This document shows positions 1-4,905 of a DNA stretch of 5,829 nt, in pieces. Made by a program: the position numbers and the translations under genes. Positions within the stretch are counted from its first letter, which is position 1; the number at the start of each line of letters is the position of its first letter. The notes beneath the pieces are model-generated. The model saw nothing but the letters and a program-made list of their open reading frames with translations. It was not told the origin of the DNA and made no database searches. Source of the DNA: an uncultured Eubacteriales bacterium (GTDB lineage: Bacteria; Bacillota_A; Clostridia; Christensenellales; Aristaeellaceae); assembly GCA_900321945.1 (NCBI GenBank), contig ONXY01000231.1, positions 1 to 5,829 of the forward strand, read 5' to 3'.

Positions 1-143
1 GCGCCGGTTTTCAGCGAAGTGATAAAGGCCTGCACCATGGGGTAGAAACTCATGATGAAGATCAGAAGGCTGGCGGGAGCCAGAAAGCCCCAGCCGGCCG
101 CCTCCTGCTTCGCCAGGAGCCCGAAGCCTTTCTTCTTTTTCAT
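1..143 (-). CDS. Carbohydrate ABC transporter permease, MalF/LplB/UgpA type (N-terminal 47 codons only)
   Basis: The 5' end of a gene that leaves the window at base 1. The visible protein starts with a Lys-rich cytoplasmic stretch (MKKKKGFG), then a first membrane segment at about residues 17-32, followed by the motif SFYPMVQAF at 32-40. A short basic N-terminus, a helix with LAPAS, and FYPM..AF leading to a TG turn is the usual beginning of binding-protein-dependent sugar permeases of the MalF class. The ATG at 143-141 is preceded by GGAGG (151-155) with a 7-base spacer, which fixes the start. It lies downstream of the sugar-binding protein gene in the same direction, as in typical sugar uptake operons where a MalG-type second permease often follows. 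By inference it forms half of the membrane channel. The substrate cannot be read from this fragment. Family call is fairly secure. Confidence 0.85.
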   Translation of the reverse strand, partial: MKKKKGFGLLAKQEAAGWGFLAPASLLIFIMSFYPMVQAFITSLKTG

Positions 144-174
144 CGGATAACCTCCAGCCTCTCAGAATGGGAAA

Positions 175-204
175 GCAGGGAACCGGCGGAAGCCGGTTCC
201 CTGC
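175..204 (-). other. Perfect 13-bp stem-loop between binding-protein and permease genes
   Basis: Arms at 175-187 (GCAGGGAACCGGC) and 192-204 (GCCGGTTCCCTGC) are exact reverse complements around a 4-base loop. In the transcript the loop is UUCC and the stem is followed by UUUCCC, so it lacks the long U-run of a strong intrinsic terminator. It lies 52 bases after the stop of the binding-protein gene and about 31 bases before the permease start, and it does not cover the permease ribosome binding site. Known parallels, such as the hairpins after malE in enteric bacteria, protect the upstream mRNA from 3' exonucleases or end part of the transcripts. That role is inferred here. Confidence 0.75.
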
Positions 205-224
205 CCGCGATTCCTCAGGACCCA

Positions 225-253
225 TTCCGGGGAATATTTCGGGGTTTTCGGGG
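225..253 (-). repeat. Three short TT(T/C)CGGGG repeats after the binding-protein gene
   Basis: On the plus strand TTCCGGGG (225-232), TTTCGGGG (237-244) and TTTCGGGG (246-253) follow one another at 9- to 12-base steps, just past the binding-protein stop codon. On the mRNA they read as CCCCGAAA-type units. They are noncoding and no function is evident. The first copy is part of a small inverted repeat (ATTCC-GG-GGAAT, 224-235). It may be chance low complexity in a GC-rich spacer. Confidence 0.35.
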
Positions 254-256
254 AAA

Positions 257-1516
257 TTACAGGCCCATGGCGAACCGGAGCTCTTCCTCGCGGTTCTTCA
301 GGGCTTCCTTCACATCCGCGCCGCCGAGCACGTCCTGGATGGCGTTGCCCACAGCCGTACGGCAGGTGTAATGGAAGTCGTTCTGCTCAACGATCGGGAC
401 GTGGGAGCCCATTTCGACGATCGTGGCGTACACGGGCTGGCCGTTGAAGAAATCGATGCCTTCCTGATAGACATCGGACTTGGCCGCGCTCAGGCAGCAG
501 CCGATGACGCCGCCGTTCCGCAGCGCGTTGTCATAGGTGACGGTGGAACCGCCGAAGGTGTAGGCCAGGAACTTCTTGGCCAGCTCGGGGTTCTTGCAGT
601 TGGCGGTCACGTACAGGGAGGATCCGCCGTTGGCGGCATAGCCGGGAGCGCCGGTCAGGGTCGGGCAGGTGGTGATTTCCCACTTGCCGCTGTTGTCCGG
701 AACCTGACGCATGGTGGGGATGATCCAGTTGCCGTTGAAGACGCCGGCGACCTGGTCCTGCATGATGGTCTCGTTGGTGTAGCCGGTCCAGTCGTTGGCC
801 AGGATCAGCACGTGCTCCTTCACCATTTCGGTGATCAGGGTGACGATCTTCACCAGGGCTTCATTCTCGGCCAGGCAGGGCTGACCGTCCTTGAACTGGG
901 AGAGACCCTCGGCCTGCAGCATCATGTAGGGCAGGTCGTTGCCGCTGCCGTCCATGGAGAGCAGAGCCTTGCCGGTCTTGGCATAGACTTCCTTGCCGAT
1001 TTCGAGGAAGCGGTCCCAGGTGATGCCGGTCACGTCTTCCAGCGTGTAGCCGCACTCGGCCAGGATGTCCACGCGGTAGGCCATGATCGTGGTTCCGTTG
1101 TCGACCGGCACGCCGTAGTGCGCGCCGTCAATGGTGGAGTAGCTCAGCTTCTCAGCGCCGAAATCGTCCCAGTTGATGCCCGCGTCTTCCAGATTCATCC
1201 AGGCGTCCGGGAAGTTCAGAACGAACTGCTGAATGTAGTGATCCTGGAACAGCACGATGTCGGACAGCATGCTGTAGTCCATGGAGGAGCCGGCGTTGGT
1301 GATGGCCTGCTCCACGTCGGAGGAACCGGAAACGATGGTGATTTCCAGCTCGAAGTCGGGATCCACGTTGGCCTTGTAGTCCTCAGCGGCGGCGCGCAGG
1401 GCGTTGCCGTTGAAGTTGTCGTCCCAGGCGGTGACGGTCAGCTTCTCAGCGAAGGCGGAGGCCGCGCCGAGCAGCAGGCACAGGGTCAGAAGGACAGCCG
1501 TGATTTTTCTGGTCAT
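257..1516 (-). CDS. Extracellular sugar-binding protein of a carbohydrate ABC transporter (family 1 type), 419 aa
   Basis: By family, this secreted protein captures a sugar or oligosaccharide outside the membrane and delivers it to the permease. Residues 1-23 form a Sec signal peptide: basic MTRK, a Leu-rich core, and an A-F-A site before EKLTVTAW. The mature part has typical family-1 features: a first strand ending in TAWDD (29-33), GVPVDNGTTIMAYR (135-148) which is the usual 'GVPxdxgt..myY' segment, a TWDRFLE helix start (166-172), and QDQVAGVFNGNWIIP (253-267), the common 'A.....G.W..p' element. Length fits the family. The start ATG at 1516 has AAGGAG upstream with a 10-base spacer after GGAG. 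The only Cys in the signal region (C13) is inside the hydrophobic core and does not form a lipobox, which is odd for a monoderm. It is first in its operon behind its own promoter, with a permease gene following. The exact sugar is unknown. Confidence 0.93.
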   Translation of the reverse strand: MTRKITAVLLTLCLLLGAASAFAEKLTVTAWDDNFNGNALRAAAEDYKANVDPDFELEITIVSGSSDVEQAITNAGSSMDYSMLSDIVLFQDHYIQQFVLNFPDAWMNLEDAGINWDDFGAEKLSYSTIDGAHYGVPVDNGTTIMAYRVDILAECGYTLEDVTGITWDRFLEIGKEVYAKTGKALLSMDGSGNDLPYMMLQAEGLSQFKDGQPCLAENEALVKIVTLITEMVKEHVLILANDWTGYTNETIMQDQVAGVFNGNWIIPTMRQVPDNSGKWEITTCPTLTGAPGYAANGGSSLYVTANCKNPELAKKFLAYTFGGSTVTYDNALRNGGVIGCCLSAAKSDVYQEGIDFFNGQPVYATIVEMGSHVPIVEQNDFHYTCRTAVGNAIQDVLGGADVKEALKNREEELRFAMGL

Positions 1517-1517
1517 A

Positions 1518-1547
1518 GGAAATCTTCTCCTTTTTCATATTATTTCC
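1518..1547 (-). promoter_or_regulatory. Leader stem-loop presenting the Shine-Dalgarno of the binding-protein gene
   Basis: GGAAAT (1518-1523) and ATTTCC (1542-1547) are exact complements. They would form a 6-bp stem ending two bases from the start codon, with an 18-base A/G-rich loop holding AAGGAG. This would leave the ribosome binding site single-stranded and stabilise the mRNA 5' region. The stem is A/U-rich at the loop side and modest in strength, so formation in the cell is uncertain. Confidence 0.35.
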
Positions 1548-1548
1548 A

Positions 1549-1564
1549 CGGCCCCGGGGGGCCG
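1549..1564 (-). promoter_or_regulatory. GC-rich hairpin in the 5' leader of the binding-protein mRNA
   Basis: CGGCCC (1549-1554) pairs exactly with GGGCCG (1559-1564) around a 4-base loop, giving an all-G/C 6-bp stem directly upstream of the ribosome-binding-site hairpin. It is not followed by a U-run, so it is not a terminator. A leader hairpin of this kind can block 5' end-dependent decay, but that role is inferred. No known riboswitch was recognised in the leader of about 90 bases. Confidence 0.45.
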
Positions 1565-1614
1565 CTGAAACCGAAAAACCGGAAACATAAAAAAAGACGT
1601 TCTCTCTGACTCAG

Positions 1615-1643
1615 ATTGTACCAGACGGAGGGAGACGTGTCAA
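1615..1643 (-). promoter_or_regulatory. Sigma-A type promoter of the sugar ABC operon
   Basis: On the minus strand TTGACA (1643-1638, an exact -35 consensus) is followed after exactly 17 bases by TACAAT (1620-1615, one mismatch from TATAAT). The upstream flank (about 1644-1700) is A/T-rich for this GC-rich window, with runs such as AAAAAA and CTTTTT that could act as an UP element. The expected transcript start is near 1607, giving a leader of about 90 bases. A small palindrome, CTGACTCAG (1606-1614), sits over the expected start site. This is the only strong promoter I find, and it separates the ABC operon from the genes upstream. Confidence 0.85.
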
Positions 1644-1724
1644 CCGAAATATGCGATTTTTTGGCTACATTGGTAAAAAGTTTTCCGGATCAAACATTTA
1701 CGGGCCTTCCGGGGTTCCGGGCCG

Positions 1725-2237
1725 TCAGGCCGGAATCTCCGCCCGGACGGCCTCCCGGTTCCAGCTCCGGAGGAGCCGCAGCGCCTCCGGCGTCAGGTCC
1801 AGAAGCAGCTTCAGCGGCTTCGGCTCGTCCCGGACGAGGACGGTGTAATACGGGACGCCGTCCCGATAGGACGTGTAGTCCTCCTTTTTCACCTTCACGG
1901 AGCCGTTCTTCCTGTAGGGCAGGGCCTCCGGCGCGTCCGGCGCGCAGACCAGGAAGATCTGATCCGCGGGGATCTCGTACAGGCGGACGCGGCCGCGGTC
2001 GCTGACCCGGTCGATCTTCAGGAACCGGTCCTCCAGCGTGTACTCATACTCCCTTTTCGAGACGTGGCCGTACCAGTAATAAAAGAGCGCGGACAGGAAA
2101 CAGGGGAGCATGAAGGCCGTGGAGAACAGAACGGCCTGCAGCAGAAAAAGAACGCTCAGCGCGGCCGTCAGGCGGCGCAGCAGCGTTTCGGAGGGCCTGG
2201 TTTTCCGGGATACGGATACGACGACGACGTCCTGCAT
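1725..2237 (-). CDS. Small two-helix membrane protein of unknown function (possibly DUF6106-like), 170 aa
   Basis: A short basic N-terminal segment (residues 11-22) is followed by hydrophobic residues from about 22 to 57 with a Pro near 45, best read as a helical hairpin in the membrane. A soluble C-terminal domain of about 110 residues follows. It begins KREYEYTLEDRFLKIDRV (61-78), a pattern of paired beta strands, and includes RLYEIPADQIFLVCAP and PYYTVLVRDEPKPLKLLLDLTPE. The two-helix anchor followed by 'YEYtl...L.IDri' and a PH-like beta domain recalls Clostridia proteins annotated DUF6106. This is from memory, so no gene name is given. The start ATG at 2237 has GGAG (2251-2248) with a 10-base spacer. 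It lies 38 bases after the symporter gene, probably as the last gene of that unit. No catalytic motif is visible. A C-terminal helix (LTPEALRLLRSWNREAVRAE) ends the protein. Confidence 0.8.
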   Translation of the reverse strand: MQDVVVVSVSRKTRPSETLLRRLTAALSVLFLLQAVLFSTAFMLPCFLSALFYYWYGHVSKREYEYTLEDRFLKIDRVSDRGRVRLYEIPADQIFLVCAPDAPEALPYRKNGSVKVKKEDYTSYRDGVPYYTVLVRDEPKPLKLLLDLTPEALRLLRSWNREAVRAEIPA

Positions 2238-2261
2238 GAGGCATTCTCTCCGTAAAACGGG

Positions 2262-2274
2262 CCGGGAGCCCCGG
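2262..2274 (-). other. Short GC hairpin directly after the symporter stop codon
   Basis: CCGGG (2262-2266) pairs with CCCGG (2270-2274) around a 3-base loop, starting one base after the stop codon at 2278-2276. In the transcript it is followed by CCCGUUUUACGG. The U-run of four is short and the stem only 5 bp, so at best this is a weak terminator or pause site. It leaves the next gene's ribosome binding site free. Confidence 0.3.
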
Positions 2275-2275
2275 G

Positions 2276-3670
2276 TCAGGGCTGCGGTCCGGTCTTTTTT
2301 TCCTTCCGGGCGAAGATCCGGCTTCTGAACAGGATCAGGTTCATCACGATGAAGAACAGGATCAGGATGAGCAGCGTCAGGACCGGCCGGACCGGGGCCA
2401 GCGTCGCGAGCAGCATCATCGGGAAGCCGAAAGCGATGGCCGGAAAATTCTGATACACCAGGTTGTCCGCGGCGGGGGTCCGGAAGTCCCCGTCCAGCTC
2501 GCGCAGAAGGATCACGCCGGTGCTGGCGGTTCCGGTCAGCATGCCGTACATGGCGAGGAACTGCTCCTCCCGGTAGTCCGGGAAGAGGACGCGCGCGACG
2601 AAACTGTTGTAGAGGTAGGTCAGGATCATGCCGGAGACGGCCATGATCAGGATGATGCCCCAGTAGTTCTGGAGCACGTGAAAGCGGATCGCGGCGATGC
2701 CGGCGACGATCATCAGATCGAAAAAGAAGTTGCCGGTCCGGGTCATCAGGAAACGGTCCATATACTCCTTCCGGACGAGACCCTTCTTTTTCAGCAGGTT
2801 CAGGAGGGCCTTGACGGCGGTCGCGGAGAGCACGCCCAGAAGGAAGTTGAAGCCGTAGATCACCGACTTCATCTTCGGGAGCGCCTGCCCCAGCGCGAAC
2901 ATCAGAAGCCAGGCAAGCAGATAGGCCCCGAAAATGAAAGCAATCTGGATCGTCAGGCGGTCGACGCTGTCCTTCATGGGCTCCTCCGGGATGGCGGAGC
3001 CGGGCTGCTCCGCCCGGGCCCGCGGGGGTTCCGGACGGATCATCCCCCGCTTCCGGAGAACGTTCAGGTGAATCACGCCGCCGAGGCTCGCGCTGAGGAA
3101 TCCGAGGGCGGCGATGGTGAGGCCGAAGCTCTTGCCCGCGGAGAAACCGTAATCCGCCTCGAAAATTCCGCCGTAGTTCAGGGCCTGGCCGGTTCCCTGG
3201 CCGTAGCCGAAGGGCAGCAGAATGCCGGCGGCGGGGAAGAAATCCTTCACGAAAAAGGCGGCGGCGACGGAAACCGCGAGGCCGAGAATCCCCTGCAGCA
3301 GGTAGGTGGAGACGGTGGTGACGCCGGTGTTGAAGATCTCCGCCGCGCGCGCCCTGGTCAGCCGGCCCCGGGAGGGCCTGAACGCGGAGGCGATGAAGCC
3401 GAGGGCGAGACAGTGATAGGTCAGCAGTTCCAGCACGGCGGTGCCGTTTCCGCCGAAGAAGGGGGAGTCGAACAGGGCCGAGCCGGCGAAGAGCCGGTAC
3501 GCCCAGTCGGCCAGAACCAGAAGAAGACCGCCCAGCACGGACGTGGGAATCAGCGAGGCCCGCAGGAACGGCACGGTCCGCCGCAGGATGTTCGCGGCGA
3601 GCAGGCTGACCAGCAGAACCGCGATCAGGTTGATCATGCCCCAGACGCTAGAGTCCCAGAAATTCTCCAT
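2276..3670 (-). CDS. GltS-family (sodium/glutamate symporter-like) membrane transporter, 464 aa
   Basis: A polytopic inner-membrane protein with about ten or more hydrophobic segments in two halves. Each half carries a Gly-rich loop at the place expected for the re-entrant loops of the GltS fold. The first half has GYGQGTGQALNYG at 154-166, comparable to the GGHGTGA region of E. coli GltS. The second has MYGMLTGTASTGV at 373-385, comparable to its AGHCGFGLGATPTA region. IPTSVLGG (41-48) matches the conserved 'IPepvaGG' after the first helix. A hydrophilic linker (about 204-236) joins the halves. At 464 residues it is longer than E. coli GltS (about 400) and divergent, so sodium coupling and glutamate as substrate are not assured. 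The ATG at 3670 is chosen because GGAGG (3679-3683) is 8 bases upstream. The ATG at 3676 would leave only 2 bases. The first 23 bases overlap the acyltransferase gene, suggesting translational coupling. Confidence 0.85.
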   Translation of the reverse strand: MENFWDSSVWGMINLIAVLLVSLLAANILRRTVPFLRASLIPTSVLGGLLLVLADWAYRLFAGSALFDSPFFGGNGTAVLELLTYHCLALGFIASAFRPSRGRLTRARAAEIFNTGVTTVSTYLLQGILGLAVSVAAAFFVKDFFPAAGILLPFGYGQGTGQALNYGGIFEADYGFSAGKSFGLTIAALGFLSASLGGVIHLNVLRKRGMIRPEPPRARAEQPGSAIPEEPMKDSVDRLTIQIAFIFGAYLLAWLLMFALGQALPKMKSVIYGFNFLLGVLSATAVKALLNLLKKKGLVRKEYMDRFLMTRTGNFFFDLMIVAGIAAIRFHVLQNYWGIILIMAVSGMILTYLYNSFVARVLFPDYREEQFLAMYGMLTGTASTGVILLRELDGDFRTPAADNLVYQNFPAIAFGFPMMLLATLAPVRPVLTLLILILFFIVMNLILFRSRIFARKEKKTGPQP

Positions 3671-4856
3671 TCTCATCGCCTCCCGCGGCGTTCCTGAAAC
3701 GGTAGTAAATATTGACGTATTTCAGCGCGTTGAACCCTTTTCCGCCCCGGAACTGATACGCCCGGCCGCCGTGATACAGGTTGAGCCGGTTCCGGCCCAG
3801 CGCCGCCGCCGCCGTCACTTCGGAGAAGGGGAGAACCAGATCCTCCCCGCCGCCGGAGACGGCGACCCGGTCCCCGTACAGGCTGAGTTCCGTCCGCCGG
3901 CGGAGCAGGTTCTTTCGCTTAAACACGACGACTTCGTACATCGCGGCGGGGTCCCGGAAAAGAGGCTTTTCCGTGAATTCCGTCAGATCCAGCCGGCGGA
4001 CGAAATCACACTGGTAATCGTACCATTCGGTCATCCAGGTAAAGGGAAAGGCGAAGCCGACGCCGCGAAGCCGCTTGTCCGCCCCGTATTCCACGCGGCG
4101 GCGGCAGGTGAGGCACTCGGTTTCGTTTCCGGCGCTGCGGAACGGCGAAAGCCCGCAGAAGGGGCAGACGTAGACCGCGCGCTCCAGAAACTCCGCGCGC
4201 CGGTCCGACTCATAAAGACCGGTGTCGCGGCCCTCGTTCACGTTCAGGCCGTCCCGGATGACGGAAAAAAGCTCCGCGTCGCTCATCGCCGCGACGTCCT
4301 CCGGCTCGATCACCCGGGAGACGTACGCGCGCATGCTTCCCCGGCGCACGCGGTCGCTCCAGCGGGGCTGCACGCCGTATCCGCCCTCGATCCGGTACAG
4401 CGCGACGGGCAGCTTCATCATGCGGGCGAGCGTGGCGACGGCGGGGTTCATATACTCGGTTTTTCCGCTGTAGGTGCGGTTTCCCTCGGGGGCGAGGGCC
4501 ACTGTGCCGCCCTCCCGCGCGACGCGGACGCAGTTCCGCACCGCGACCAGATCCCCGGTCGACTTCAGGATCGGAATCGGCGCGGCGGCCCAGCGCAGGA
4601 GCTTCGAGAGGAACCCCTTGGAAAAAATGTCCTCCGTGGCGAGGAAATAGACGGGGCCGGAGAAGGACATGCAGACGAAGAACTGGTCGAAAGGCGTCTG
4701 GTGATTCATAAGGATCAGATACGGACGGGTCCCCTGTTCCTCAAAGCGGTCCGCCTTCACGCCGCAGACCCGCCGCACGTACGGCGCCAGCAGGGCGCCG
4801 GCGACGCTGCGGACCACCCGGTGGCGGTACCTGATCCACGATTTCTGCTGCTTCAT
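3648..4856 (-). CDS. PlsC-like lysophospholipid acyltransferase with C-terminal zinc ribbon, 402 aa
   Basis: The N-terminal half (about 45-210) is a PlsC-type acyltransferase. It has NHQTPFD with the HX4D catalytic pair H52/D57, and PEGNRTYSG at 123-131, equivalent to the 'PEGTRS' substrate-binding motif with Asn for Thr. By family it would transfer an acyl chain to a lysophospholipid or related lipid at the inner membrane face. It then departs from standard PlsC: C231-X2-C234 (VCPFCG) and C248-X2-C251 (ECLTCRR) form a four-Cys zinc ribbon, and the last 150 residues are rich in beta strands (for example LSLYGDRVAVSG and LVLPFSEVTAAAA), suggestive of a PH-like domain. PlsC alone is about 240 residues. 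The ATG at 4856 has GGGGAG upstream with a rather long 13-base spacer. A TTG at 4922 is possible but has no ribosome binding site and overlaps the upstream gene. Its end overlaps the symporter start by 23 bases. Confidence 0.87.
   Translation of the reverse strand: MKQQKSWIRYRHRVVRSVAGALLAPYVRRVCGVKADRFEEQGTRPYLILMNHQTPFDQFFVCMSFSGPVYFLATEDIFSKGFLSKLLRWAAAPIPILKSTGDLVAVRNCVRVAREGGTVALAPEGNRTYSGKTEYMNPAVATLARMMKLPVALYRIEGGYGVQPRWSDRVRRGSMRAYVSRVIEPEDVAAMSDAELFSVIRDGLNVNEGRDTGLYESDRRAEFLERAVYVCPFCGLSPFRSAGNETECLTCRRRVEYGADKRLRGVGFAFPFTWMTEWYDYQCDFVRRLDLTEFTEKPLFRDPAAMYEVVVFKRKNLLRRRTELSLYGDRVAVSGGGEDLVLPFSEVTAAAALGRNRLNLYHGGRAYQFRGGKGFNALKYVNIYYRFRNAAGGDENGEFLGL
3679..3683 (-). promoter_or_regulatory. 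Ribosome binding site deciding the symporter start
   Basis: GGAGG on the minus strand lies inside the last codons of the acyltransferase gene. It is 8 bases from the ATG at 3670 and only 2 bases from the in-frame ATG at 3676. The normal spacing of 5-10 bases favours 3670, shortening the protein by two residues to begin MENFWDSS. Confidence 0.75.
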
Positions 4857-4890
4857 GTGCGGCGCGCATCTCCCCGGTCGAAAATCCGGA

Positions 4891-4905
4891 CGGACCGGCG
4901 GTCCG
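4891..4905 (-). other. GC hairpin directly after the upstream gene's stop codon
   Basis: CGGACC (4891-4896) and GGTCCG (4900-4905) pair exactly around a 3-base loop. The stem starts at the base after the stop codon (4908-4906). In the transcript it is followed by UCCGGAUUUUCG, with a U-run of four set 6 bases away, so it is not a convincing terminator. It lies in the 49-base gap before the acyltransferase gene. Confidence 0.35.

Noticed and set aside
1446..1538. Small upstream open frame starting at ATG 1538, 30 codons, overlapping the binding-protein start
   Set aside because: It has no clear ribosome binding site. Its ATG lies just before the AAGGAG that serves the real gene, and the peptide has no feature suggesting a leader peptide.
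167..1609. Plus-strand open frame of 480 codons covering the whole sugar-binding protein gene
   Set aside because: It is a GC-driven shadow of the minus-strand gene: Gly/Val/His-rich translation without a family pattern, and no promoter or convincing ribosome binding site. The opposite strand has a clear family match, signal peptide, ribosome binding site and promoter.
1701..1724. Possible terminator after the small membrane protein gene
   Set aside because: Only a 4-5 bp GGCC-based stem with a large loop can be drawn, and no U-run follows. The end of the upstream transcript is therefore unresolved, and read-through into the sugar operon remains possible.
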